A stretch of DNA of 64,000 nucleotides, taken from positions 1-64,000 of the forward strand of contig NZ_JTDW01000001.1 in assembly GCF_000943565.1 (NCBI RefSeq), in the 5' to 3' direction. A model generated the notes under the pieces. It worked only from the letters and a program-made list of their open reading frames with translations. It did not search any database and had not been told where the DNA came from. Position numbers and translations under genes: made by a program. Source of the stretch: Neotamlana sedimentorum. Lineage in GTDB: Bacteria > Bacteroidota > Bacteroidia > Flavobacteriales > Flavobacteriaceae. Shown here in pieces: positions 27,829-36,462 of the stretch (its first letter is position 1; every line of letters begins with the position of its first letter).

Positions 27829-29457
27829 ATGAAATATTTTTATCTAATAGTTGTAATGCTTTTATTGGTGAGTTGCGGATCGGATGACTCCGTAACCGTG
27901 AACCCACCTGTGGCTGTTAATGATACTGTAACAGTTACAGAAAATCAATCGGTAAATATATATGCGTTAGAAAACGATGACTTAAAAAGTAACGCATCTA
28001 TTAACAGGTACGATGATGAGTCTGTAAATGGAGGAACTATTTATTTAGCACAAAATGGTTATTTTGTTTATACACCAGAAACAGGTTTTGTAGGTACAGA
28101 TACTTTTACATATACTATTTGCGATATTTTAAGTACACCTAATTGTTCTACAGCTACAATTACTATTACAGTAACAGATGAAGGCGACGCTATTGCGGCC
28201 GATGATACTTACGAAGTAGTTGAAACTAATGCCGTTACTTTTGATGTAAGAGAAAATGATGCATTATTAGACGGAGCAGAGTTGACCTCAATCGATTCGA
28301 GCCAAACCAATGGTACAGTAGTTTTAAATAGCGATTTAACCATTACCTATACGGCAAATAATGGGTTTTCGGGTAACGATACGTTTACTTATTCCTTATG
28401 CGATAACGATTTAACGCCAACATGCGTTACGGGAACTGTTAAAATTACAGTAATTGATGAAGGAAATCCTGAAGTATTGGATGATGCTTTTAATATTGGT
28501 GAAAATTCAAGTGCAACAATATTAAATGTTTTATCAAATGATGTTGTCATTGATGATGCTGAAATCGATTCAATAGATTCCACTTCAACCTCGGGAATAG
28601 TGGTGTTAAATACAGATGGAACTATTAGTTATACGCCTGCGGCGAATTTTACAGGTGAAGATTCTTTTACCTATACGCTTTGCGATGACGATGCAACACC
28701 AACATGTTTAACAGCTACGGTTAACCTTAATGTAATAACACCAATTGCTTTTAATGTTCCAGCTACTTTGACGGATTATTATCAAGGTGTAGTATTTACA
28801 GCTGATGGCGATATTATGATGAGCGAGTTAGAAAGATTAACCGGAAATAAGCACACAACAGTTTTAGTTTATACAGATAGACATGACTATTTATATGATG
28901 CCGACGAGGATATGAGCAATACCGACAATGTTATTTTAATGTACACCGGCGAGAGTAGATACTGGCGAGAATATCAATCACCATTAAATTCGTATACGCC
29001 GCAAACTTTTAATACCGAGCATATTTATCCGCAATCCAAATTTGAAGGTGGTGAAGGTGGCGATGAAAAAGATGAATTAGTAAAAGCCGATTTACATCAT
29101 TTACGTGTTGCAGACGCATCAATAAATAGCCAACGTAGTAATCATCCATATGGAGAAGGTGATGGTAGTTCAACATATAATTCATATAATAGCGAGTGGT
29201 TTCCTGGTGACGATTGGAAAGGCGATGTTGCTAGAATGATTATGTATGTTAATATGTATCACGGCGAAGATTTTTCGAAAGTAGGTTCATTAGAGTTATT
29301 CTTAAAATGGAATGCAGAAGATCCTGTTTCAGATTTTGAAAAACAACGTAACAACGTTATTTACGGTGCTCAAGGAAACCGTAATCCGTTTATCGATAAT
29401 CCGTATTTAGCAACCTTAATTTGGGGTGGCGATGCGGCCGAAAATACTTGGGAGTAA
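27829..29457 (+). CDS. Endonuclease I-family lipoprotein with three Ig-like repeats
   Basis: 542 residues. Lipoprotein signal ends LLVSC (Cys16). Three Ig-like/cadherin-like repeats of ~95 residues follow (about 25-118, 119-212, 213-303), each with a D-D-x-x-x-V start, an END/SND loop and a GTDTFTYTICD-like closing strand (TDTFTYTICD, NDTFTYSLCD, EDSFTYTLCD). The C-terminal part (about 310-542) is an EndA/NucM-type endonuclease: NTEHIYPQSKF, KADLHHLRVADASINSQRSNHPYG, with the His and Asn of the metal-binding site. Such enzymes degrade DNA or RNA outside the cell. The location suggests surface display and scavenging of nucleic acid. Confidence 0.9.
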   Translation: MKYFYLIVVMLLLVSCGSDDSVTVNPPVAVNDTVTVTENQSVNIYALENDDLKSNASINRYDDESVNGGTIYLAQNGYFVYTPETGFVGTDTFTYTICDILSTPNCSTATITITVTDEGDAIAADDTYEVVETNAVTFDVRENDALLDGAELTSIDSSQTNGTVVLNSDLTITYTANNGFSGNDTFTYSLCDNDLTPTCVTGTVKITVIDEGNPEVLDDAFNIGENSSATILNVLSNDVVIDDAEIDSIDSTSTSGIVVLNTDGTISYTPAANFTGEDSFTYTLCDDDATPTCLTATVNLNVITPIAFNVPATLTDYYQGVVFTADGDIMMSELERLTGNKHTTVLVYTDRHDYLYDADEDMSNTDNVILMYTGESRYWREYQSPLNSYTPQTFNTEHIYPQSKFEGGEGGDEKDELVKADLHHLRVADASINSQRSNHPYGEGDGSSTYNSYNSEWFPGDDWKGDVARMIMYVNMYHGEDFSKVGSLELFLKWNAEDPVSDFEKQRNNVIYGAQGNRNPFIDNPYLATLIWGGDAAENTWE

Positions 29458-29495
29458 AATATTAAAACGAAATACGTCTATTTTAGGTAGTCAAA

Positions 29496-29528
29496 AACGC
29501 AACTTAGTTTTTAAGTTGCGTTTTTTTT
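29496..29528 (+). terminator. Terminator after the endonuclease I gene
   Basis: AACGCAACTT (29496-29505) pairs perfectly with AAGTTGCGTT (29513-29522) and is followed by T residues. Confidence 0.9.
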
Positions 29529-29641
29529 GTTTGTTCAAAACTCATTACAAGTTCCTGTAAAAAAAGCCGAAATTCTACGTATTTTTATAAACTCGTTTTT
29601 TCAAACACAAGCTATACAAATCAATTTATAAATTTTAAGGA

Positions 29642-32600
29642 ATGTACTTAATTTTCGATACAGAAACTACCGGATTACCTAAACGTTGGGATGCACCCAT
29701 TACCGATGTAGATAACTGGCCAAGGTGTATACAAATTGCATGGCAATTACACGATGCCATGGGTAATTGTATCGAAAGTCAAGATTATTTAGTGCAACCA
29801 GAAGGTTTTAATATTCCTTACGATGCCGAAAAAATTCATGGTATTTCTACCGAATTGGCGGCCGAACAAGGCGTGCCGTTATCCGAAGTTCTAGAAAAAT
29901 TTAATGTAGCATTAAGTAAAACCAAATTTGTAGTTGGGCAAAACGTAAAGTTCGATTTAAACATTATGGGTGCCGAATTTGTGCGCGAAAATGTAACAAA
30001 TTCATTACAAGAATTACCCGTGCTGGATACCTGTACCGAACATACGGCTCAACTTTGTAAAATTCCGGGTGGTCGCTATGGTAAATTTAAATTGCCAACA
30101 TTAACCGAGTTGCACGAGTTTTTATTTAACCAGCCTTTTGCCGAAGCGCATAACGCAACCGCCGATGTTGAGGCTACAACACGTTGTTTTTTAGAACTTA
30201 TTCGTCTTGAAGAATACACTAAAGAACAGCTAGATGTAGAACCCGATTATTTTAAAAATTTCAAGGAAGCCAATCCGCAAGAAATTCAACTCATTGGTTT
30301 AAAGCACATCAATCTTAAAAAGGAAAGTGCTAAAATTAGAGCGAAGCTTCTAAAAAATGAAGGGACTCAAATTTCATCGGAAGAAATAAAGCAAAATATA
30401 TCCGATTTAAAAGATGTAGATTTTGTACATCTTCATAACCATTCTCAATTTTCGGTATTACAATCTACCATGGGTGTGGCCGATATTATTGCTGCAGCGG
30501 GAGAGCATAATATGCCTGCAGTTGCTTTGACCGATCATGCTAACATGATGGGGGCATTTCATTTTATAAATGCAGCAAACAAATACAACAAGGGTATACA
30601 GGACAAAAAAAAGGCAGCTGAAGAGAATGGGGAAGATTTTACTCTTAATGAAGTGAAACCTATAATAGGATGTGAGTTTTTTGTTTGCGAAAACCATACC
30701 GATAAAACAAGAAAAGACAATGGCTATCAAATTGTTTTATTAGCAAAAAATAAAAACGGCTACCATAATCTTGCCAAATTATCGTCGCACGCTTTCGTAG
30801 ATGGGTTCTATTATTTACCTAGAATCGATAAAAAACTTATTGAGCAATATAAAGAAGATTTAATTGTGCTTACAGGAAACTTATATGGTGAAGTGCCTAG
30901 TAAAGTTTTAAACATAGGTGAAAACCAAGCCGAAGAGGCTTTGCTATGGTGGAAAGATCAATTTGGTGACGACTTGTATATTGAAATAATGCGCCATAAT
31001 CAAGAAGACGAAAACCGTGTTAATACCGTTTTAATTGAGTTTTCTAAAAAGCATAACGTAAAACTAGTTGCTACAAATAATACATATTATTGTAAAAAAG
31101 AAGATGCTAACGCTCACGATATTTTACTCTGCGTTAAAGATGGTGAAAAACAAGCCACACCAATTGGCCGTGGTCGTGGTTATCGTTATGGTTTGCCAAA
31201 TCAAGATTATTACTTTAAGTCTTCAGAAGAAATGAAAATCTTATTTAAAGATGTTCCTGAAGCAATAATCAATATAAAAGAAATAACAGATAAAGTTGAA
31301 GCTTTTCAGTTAGCGCGCGACGTATTATTACCCGCTTTCGATATTCCGGAACAATTTAAACACGAAGAAGATTTAGTTGATGGAGGAAAACGTGGAGAAA
31401 ATGCCTATTTAAAACATTTAGTTTACGAAGGAGCTAAAAAACGCTATGGAGAACCACTTTCGGAAGAGGTGACGGAACGTTTAGATTTTGAGTTAGATGT
31501 AATTGAAAAAACAGGATATCCTGGGTATTTTTTAATTGTAGAAGATTTTATTCGAGAAGCCAGAAATATGGATGTTTCGGTAGGTCCTGGAAGAGGTTCT
31601 GCTGCAGGTTCGGTTGCGGCGTATTGTTTATGGATTACAAATATAGATCCCATGAAGTACGATTTACTTTTTGAGCGTTTCTTAAATCCAGACCGTATTA
31701 GTATGCCCGATATTGATATCGATTTTGATGACGAAGGCCGAAGCAGGGTTATGGACTACGTTATTGAAAAATACGGTGCCAACCAAGTTGCGCAAATTAT
31801 AACCTACGGTACAATGGCTGCCAAGTCTAGTATTCGCGATACGGCACGTGTGCTTGATTTGCCCTTGTTTGATGCAGATAGAATTGCAAAGCTAATCCCG
31901 AATATGTCTAAACTAAATAAGATTTTTGGTTTAGATGAAAAGGCGCTTGCCCAGAAATTTAGAGCAGAAGAACTAGAAAAGGTTAATGAGCTTTTAAATA
32001 TTGCTGAGGGGTCAGATTTACAAGCAGAAACATTAAACTTAGCAAGAACTTTAGAAGGCTCGGTGCGAAATACAGGAATTCATGCCTGTGGTGTTATTAT
32101 TACTCCCGATGATATAACCAAATTCGTTCCAGTTTCGGTTGCAAAAGATTCCGATTTATACGTAACTCAGTTCGATAACTCGGTAGTTGAGTCTGCAGGA
32201 CTATTAAAAATGGACTTTTTAGGGTTAAAAACATTAACCTTAATTAAAGACACCGTTAAAATTGTAAAGGCAAAACATAATGTGGAACTCGATCCCGAAA
32301 ACTTTCCTTTAGATGATGAAGAAACGTATGCATTATTCCAGCGAGGAGAAACAGTTGGTGTGTTCCAGTACGAATCTCCGGGGATGCAAAAACACCTTCG
32401 AGATTTAAAACCTACAGTTTTTGAAGATTTAATTGCCATGAATGCTTTGTATCGTCCAGGGCCAATGGAATATATTCCGAGTTTTGTTCGTAGAAAACAT
32501 GGCGACGAAGAAATTGAATACGATTTACCAGCAATGGAAGAATACTTGAAGGAAACTTATGGTATTACGGTTTACCAAGAGCAGGTAATGTTATTGTCTC

Positions 32601-34027
32601 AAAAATTAGCAGATTTCTCAAAAGGTGAAGCTGATATTTTACGTAAAGCAATGGGTAAAAAGCAAATTGCGGTACTCGATAAAATGAAACCTAAATTTAT
32701 TGAGCAAGCTAAAGCTAATGGGCATGATGCTAAAGTATTAGAAAAAGTTTGGAAAGATTGGGAGGCCTTTGCAAGTTACGCTTTCAATAAATCACACTCC
32801 ACATGTTACGCATGGATAGCTTACCAAACCGCTTATCTAAAAGCACATTATCCTGCCGAATATATGGCGGCAGTATTATCTAATAACATGAACGATATCA
32901 AAACGATTACCTTCTTTATGGAAGAGTGTAAGCGAATGAAATTAGAGGTTTTAGGGCCAAGTGTTAACGAGAGTTATTATAAATTTTCAGTAAATAATGA
33001 AGGCGCAGTGCGGTTTGGTATGGGTGCCATAAAAGGTGTAGGTCATGGTGCAGTAATGACTATTGTAGATAATAGAAAAGAAGACGGACCTTATAAATCT
33101 ATTTTCGATTTTGCGAAACGTATCGATTTACGAGCTGCGAATAAAAAAGCATTTGAAAATTTAGCCTATGCCGGTGGGTTTGATTGTTTTCAAGAAACAC
33201 ATAGAGCGCAGTACTTCCATAAAGAAACCGATTTAACTTTTTTAGAAATGGTTATTAAGTATGCTCAAAAACATAAGGAAAACGAAAATTCGGCACAGGT
33301 AAGTTTGTTTGGTGAAGCAAGCGAAGTACAAATTGCTGAACCAACAATTCCGCCATGTGAAGATTGGGGAACCATGGAAAAACTGTCTAAAGAGCGAGAA
33401 GTGGTTGGTATTTATATTTCTGGTCATCCGTTGGATGATTTTAAAACCGAAATGAAAACCTTTTGCAACGCCACTGTTGGTATGTTTAATAATTTAGAAC
33501 CCTATGTAAATCGCGAACTCGTGTTTGGTGGTGTAGTTACCGATGTGCAACACCGTGTTAGTAAACAAGGTAAGGGTTGGGGTATGTTTACTATTGAAGA
33601 TTATACCGATAGTTATGAGTTTAGAATTTTTGGAGAAGATTACTTAAAGTTTAGGCATTTTTTAATGATTAATAACTTTGTGTTTGTAAAAGCATTTGTG
33701 CGCGAAGGCTGGACCAATAAAGATACTGGTAAAAAAAGTGACCCGCGAATACAGTTTAATAGTTTCCAGCTTTTGCAAGATGTTATGGAGCAGTATGCTA
33801 AAAAACTTTCGCTTCAGTTGGATATAAACGATTTAAACGAACAAAAAATTATTGCCTTAAAAGAACTTATTCATCTACATCCCGGAAACCAAGCTTTAAC
33901 CTTCTTGGTTTACGATGCTAAAGAAAAAATAAAACTGGACATGCCTAGTAGAAGACAAAAAGTAAAAGTGAGTCAAGAATTATTAGACGAATTACAAACA
34001 ATGGACGTAAAGTTTAAACTTAACTAA
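29642..34027 (+). CDS. dnaE: DNA polymerase III alpha subunit with N-terminal proofreading exonuclease
   Basis: 1461 residues, some 300 longer than E. coli DnaE. Residues 1-190 form a DnaQ-like DEDDh exonuclease: FDTETTG (Asp6, Glu8), NVKFDLN (Asp105) and EAHNATADVEAT (His170, Asp175). A PHP domain starts near 261 (VHLHNHSQFS). The polymerase core has GPGRGSAAGS and the catalytic PDIDIDFDDEGR block (Asp690, Asp692). Helix-hairpin-helix and OB-fold regions follow (ELVFGGVVTDVQHRVSKQGKGWGMFTIED). The protein is the replicative polymerase, with proofreading on the same chain instead of on a separate epsilon subunit. Terminators lie before it and the thioredoxin gene has its own promoter. Confidence 0.96.
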   Translation: MYLIFDTETTGLPKRWDAPITDVDNWPRCIQIAWQLHDAMGNCIESQDYLVQPEGFNIPYDAEKIHGISTELAAEQGVPLSEVLEKFNVALSKTKFVVGQNVKFDLNIMGAEFVRENVTNSLQELPVLDTCTEHTAQLCKIPGGRYGKFKLPTLTELHEFLFNQPFAEAHNATADVEATTRCFLELIRLEEYTKEQLDVEPDYFKNFKEANPQEIQLIGLKHINLKKESAKIRAKLLKNEGTQISSEEIKQNISDLKDVDFVHLHNHSQFSVLQSTMGVADIIAAAGEHNMPAVALTDHANMMGAFHFINAANKYNKGIQDKKKAAEENGEDFTLNEVKPIIGCEFFVCENHTDKTRKDNGYQIVLLAKNKNGYHNLAKLSSHAFVDGFYYLPRIDKKLIEQYKEDLIVLTGNLYGEVPSKVLNIGENQAEEALLWWKDQFGDDLYIEIMRHNQEDENRVNTVLIEFSKKHNVKLVATNNTYYCKKEDANAHDILLCVKDGEKQATPIGRGRGYRYGLPNQDYYFKSSEEMKILFKDVPEAIINIKEITDKVEAFQLARDVLLPAFDIPEQFKHEEDLVDGGKRGENAYLKHLVYEGAKKRYGEPLSEEVTERLDFELDVIEKTGYPGYFLIVEDFIREARNMDVSVGPGRGSAAGSVAAYCLWITNIDPMKYDLLFERFLNPDRISMPDIDIDFDDEGRSRVMDYVIEKYGANQVAQIITYGTMAAKSSIRDTARVLDLPLFDADRIAKLIPNMSKLNKIFGLDEKALAQKFRAEELEKVNELLNIAEGSDLQAETLNLARTLEGSVRNTGIHACGVIITPDDITKFVPVSVAKDSDLYVTQFDNSVVESAGLLKMDFLGLKTLTLIKDTVKIVKAKHNVELDPENFPLDDEETYALFQRGETVGVFQYESPGMQKHLRDLKPTVFEDLIAMNALYRPGPMEYIPSFVRRKHGDEEIEYDLPAMEEYLKETYGITVYQEQVMLLSQKLADFSKGEADILRKAMGKKQIAVLDKMKPKFIEQAKANGHDAKVLEKVWKDWEAFASYAFNKSHSTCYAWIAYQTAYLKAHYPAEYMAAVLSNNMNDIKTITFFMEECKRMKLEVLGPSVNESYYKFSVNNEGAVRFGMGAIKGVGHGAVMTIVDNRKEDGPYKSIFDFAKRIDLRAANKKAFENLAYAGGFDCFQETHRAQYFHKETDLTFLEMVIKYAQKHKENENSAQVSLFGEASEVQIAEPTIPPCEDWGTMEKLSKEREVVGIYISGHPLDDFKTEMKTFCNATVGMFNNLEPYVNRELVFGGVVTDVQHRVSKQGKGWGMFTIEDYTDSYEFRIFGEDYLKFRHFLMINNFVFVKAFVREGWTNKDTGKKSDPRIQFNSFQLLQDVMEQYAKKLSLQLDINDLNEQKIIALKELIHLHPGNQALTFLVYDAKEKIKLDMPSRRQKVKVSQELLDELQTMDVKFKLN

Positions 34028-34113
34028 TAAATTGCGAAAAGCCTGGTTTATGCGCCAAAATTTTAAAGAAAATAGCTCTAAACAATTAAGTTATAAACAA
34101 AACAAATAGTTAG

Positions 34114-34148
34114 TTTGTAAGCTTTAGAGAAAAAATTGACTAATTTTG
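34114..34148 (+). promoter_or_regulatory. Promoter of the thioredoxin gene
   Basis: TAATTTTG at 34141-34148 fits the TAnnTTTG -7 element, with TTTG at 34114-34117 upstream (23-base spacing, at the long end). The ATG is 40 bases after the -7 box. Confidence 0.5.
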
Positions 34149-34187
34149 TGATGTAAAAAGATTTAAAAACATTTAAAAATATATATT

Positions 34188-34505
34188 ATGGCATTAGAAA
34201 TTACAGATGCAACGTTTGAAGATACAGTTTTAAAAAGTGATAAACCTGTTTTAGTTGACTTTTGGGCTGCTTGGTGTGGACCATGTAGAATGGTTGGACC
34301 AATTATTGAAGAAATTAGTGGAGAATACGAAGGTAAAGCTGTTGTTGGTAAGGTAGATGTAGATGCTAACCAAGAATTTGCTGCAAAATATGGCGTGCGT
34401 AACATTCCAACAGTTTTGGTTTTTCAAAATGGTGAGGTTGTTGGCAGACAAGTTGGTGTAGCTCCAAAAAATGCTTATACAGAAGCAATAGATTCGTTAT
34501 TATAA
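34188..34505 (+). CDS. trxA: Thioredoxin
   Basis: 105 residues, a single thioredoxin domain with the WCGPCR active site (Cys30, Cys33), VDFWAAWCGPC before it and the cis-proline loop VRNIPTVLVF near residue 76. No signal peptide, so cytoplasmic. It reduces disulfides in ribonucleotide reductase, peroxiredoxins and other proteins. It stands between dnaE and the ClpP-like gene with its own promoter and terminator, so it is probably a single-gene unit. Confidence 0.97.
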   Translation: MALEITDATFEDTVLKSDKPVLVDFWAAWCGPCRMVGPIIEEISGEYEGKAVVGKVDVDANQEFAAKYGVRNIPTVLVFQNGEVVGRQVGVAPKNAYTEAIDSLL

Positions 34506-34528
34506 TAAATCACTGAAAAAGAAATTTG

Positions 34529-34560
34529 AAAAAGGTTTACTGTTATGGTAAACCTTTTTT
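34529..34560 (+). terminator. Terminator after trxA
   Basis: GGTTTAC (34534-34540) pairs with GTAAACC (34548-34554), flanked by A and T runs. Confidence 0.85.
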
Positions 34561-34585
34561 ATTTTAGTAAAAATTAAAAATAAAG

Positions 34586-35128
34586 ATGAGTAAACCAATA
34601 AAAGTACAAGATGCTATTGATAGCAAATTGTTAGAAGACCGCAAAGTATTTTTGTGGGGTCAAGTAGACGATAAATCGGCAAAGCATGTAATTGATAGAT
34701 TACTGTATTTAGATGCCCTTGAAACCAAAGATATTACCTTATATATTAACAGTCCTGGTGGTTATGTAACTTCGGGCTTTGCTATGTACGATTGTATAAA
34801 ATCTTTAAATAGCGATGTTGCTACGGTTTGTACAGGATTGGCAGCGTCGATGGGATCGATTTTATTATCGGTTGGTACGAAAGGAAAGCGTTTTATACAA
34901 CCACATGCGCGTGTAATGATACATCAACCAAGTGGTGGTGCACGCGGACAAGCCAGTGATATTGAAATTACAGCACAAGAAATTATAAAAACGAAAGAAC
35001 TTAGTGCTAAAATTTTAGCCGATAATTGTGGGCAAGATTACGATAAGGTGATGAAAGACTTTAATCGAGACCATTGGATGGGTGCCGAGGAATCTTTGGC
35101 TTACGGCATTGTTGATGGTATTATTTAA
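34586..35128 (+). CDS. ClpP-like serine protease subunit
   Basis: 180 residues. The ClpP catalytic triad is in place: Ser89 in GLAASMGS, His113 in VMIHQPSGG and Asp162 in NRDHWMGAEE. ClpP forms a double seven-membered ring that degrades proteins fed by ClpX or ClpA. At 180 residues and starting MSKPIKVQDAIDSKLLEDRKVFLWG, it lacks the usual ~20-residue N-terminal propeptide region, so it may be a second ClpP paralogue and not the housekeeping one; no clpX is next to it. The DUF58 gene follows ten bases after the stop. Confidence 0.88.
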   Translation: MSKPIKVQDAIDSKLLEDRKVFLWGQVDDKSAKHVIDRLLYLDALETKDITLYINSPGGYVTSGFAMYDCIKSLNSDVATVCTGLAASMGSILLSVGTKGKRFIQPHARVMIHQPSGGARGQASDIEITAQEIIKTKELSAKILADNCGQDYDKVMKDFNRDHWMGAEESLAYGIVDGII

Positions 35129-35138
35129 ATTTTATTAG

Positions 35139-36068
35139 TTGAATTTACAAAACGAACTTAATAAAGCAGAAGGTTTTAAAAATTTGGAGCTACTGGCAAA
35201 GCAAGTAGTCGAGGGTTTTATTGCCGGTATGCATAAAAGTCCGTTTCATGGGTTTTCTGCGGAATTTGCTGAGCATAAAATTTATAATCAAGGTGAAAGT
35301 ACCCGCCATATTGATTGGAAGTTATTCGCAAAAACCGACAAGTTGTATACCAAACGCTACGACGATGAAACTAACTTGCGTTGCCATATTATTTTAGATA
35401 ATAGTAGCTCGATGCATTATCCAAATGTTGAGGTACAGCAACTAGATACGCTTAATAAAGTAGGGTTTTCGGTTTTGTCTGCGGCGGCATTAATGCAAAT
35501 TTTAAAAAAACAACGCGATGCTGTTGGCTTAAGTGTTTATAGTGATAATTATGATTACTACGCCCCTGAAAAGGGTAGCGAGCGGCATCATCAAATGTTG
35601 TTAAATCATTTAAGTGAGACTGTAGTTAATAAATCGGTTAGTAAAACAACAGAAACATATAAATATTTGCATGAAATTGCAGAAAAAATACACAGGCGGT
35701 CTTTAATTTTTTTATTTACAGATATGTTTCAAACGCGTGAAGATGAAGCTAAACTATTTGAAGCATTAAGGCATTTAAAATATAACAAACATGAAGTGGT
35801 GTTATTTCATGTTTTTGATAGTAATAAAGAGTTAAAATTTGATTTCGATAATAAACCTAAAAAATTTATTGATGTAGAAACTGGTGAACATGTAAATTTA
35901 TATGCCGATAACATTCGCGAAAGTTACCATACAGCAGTCGAAAATTATTTTACGAACTTAAAGTTAAAGTGCGCGCAATACAGAATAAAATACGTTGAAG
36001 CCAATATAAATAAAGGCTTTAACGCTGTTTTAAGTGCTTATATGATTGAAAGGCAAAAATTCGGATAA
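35139..36068 (+). CDS. DUF58-domain protein with vWA-like fold
   Basis: 309 residues starting at TTG (35139), ten bases after the ClpP-like stop. The DUF58 signature is TRHIDWKLFAKTDKLYTKRYDDETN (about 54-80), followed by a vWA-type metal motif LDNSSSM (DxSxS) and FLFTDMF. DUF58 proteins are usually encoded with MoxR AAA+ ATPases and vWA/BatA-type membrane proteins and may assist assembly of complexes. None of those partners is seen in this window. Its function is unknown; family assignment is firm. Confidence 0.87.
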   Translation: MNLQNELNKAEGFKNLELLAKQVVEGFIAGMHKSPFHGFSAEFAEHKIYNQGESTRHIDWKLFAKTDKLYTKRYDDETNLRCHIILDNSSSMHYPNVEVQQLDTLNKVGFSVLSAAALMQILKKQRDAVGLSVYSDNYDYYAPEKGSERHHQMLLNHLSETVVNKSVSKTTETYKYLHEIAEKIHRRSLIFLFTDMFQTREDEAKLFEALRHLKYNKHEVVLFHVFDSNKELKFDFDNKPKKFIDVETGEHVNLYADNIRESYHTAVENYFTNLKLKCAQYRIKYVEANINKGFNAVLSAYMIERQKFG

Positions 36069-36095
36069 TTTTTTTTAAAAAAAGTTTAAAAAACA

Positions 36096-36126
36096 TTTGA
36101 CAAATAAAAAAAGGCGTGTATATTTG
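36096..36126 (+). promoter_or_regulatory. Consensus promoter of tRNA-Asp
   Basis: TTTG at 36096-36099 (within TTTGACA) and TATATTTG at 36119-36126 are separated by 19 bases, the textbook Bacteroidota -33/-7 arrangement. The tRNA starts 18 bases after the -7 element. Confidence 0.8.
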
Positions 36127-36144
36127 CATCCGCAATAACGCAAC

Positions 36145-36218
36145 GGTCTGGTAGTTCAGTTGGTTAGAATGTCGCCCTGTCACGGCGAAGGTCGCGGGTT
36201 CGAGTCCCGTCCAGACCG
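36145..36218 (+). tRNA. tRNA-Asp (anticodon GTC)
   Basis: A 74-base cloverleaf. The acceptor stem GGTCTGG (36145-36151) pairs with CCAGACC (36211-36217), with G as discriminator. The anticodon stem TCGCC/GGCGA encloses the loop CTGTCAC, so the anticodon is GTC. The T arm CGGGTTCGAGTCCCG is canonical. CCA is not encoded. It has its own promoter and terminator and stands alone. Confidence 0.97.
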
Positions 36219-36231
36219 CAAATATTGCAAA

Positions 36232-36261
36232 AAAGCCTTAACACTTCTTAAGGCTTTTTTT
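36232..36261 (+). terminator. Terminator after tRNA-Asp
   Basis: AAAGCCTTAA (36232-36241) pairs perfectly with TTAAGGCTTT (36248-36257), then T. Confidence 0.9.
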
Positions 36262-36285
36262 GGCAATAAAAAGAAGTTGTGTTGT

Positions 36286-36348
36286 TCAGTAAGCCAAGTG
36301 TTTACTGAAGGTTTAAGTAGTTAAACCAATGGAAAGCTTTCCTTTTTT
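36286..36348 (+). other. Cluster of small hairpins downstream of tRNA-Asp
   Basis: In the gap before the next gene three stem-loops follow one another: TCAGTAA/TTACTGA (36286-36292 with 36302-36308), GGTTTAA/TTAAACC with a four-base loop (36310-36327), and the palindrome GGAAAGCTTTCC (36331-36342) followed by a T run. No ORF is present. It could be a short structured RNA ending in a terminator, or leftover terminators; no promoter element of the TAnnTTTG type is visible directly before it. Confidence 0.35.
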
Positions 36349-36462
36349 CTTCATAGAAAATTGGGATGCTTTTTTGTTTTTTGGGCTTTTTTTAAAAATG
36401 AGTTTGATGATATTTTTTTTGTTTTACGATGTACTGGTGTAATTCATTAAAAATACTACACT

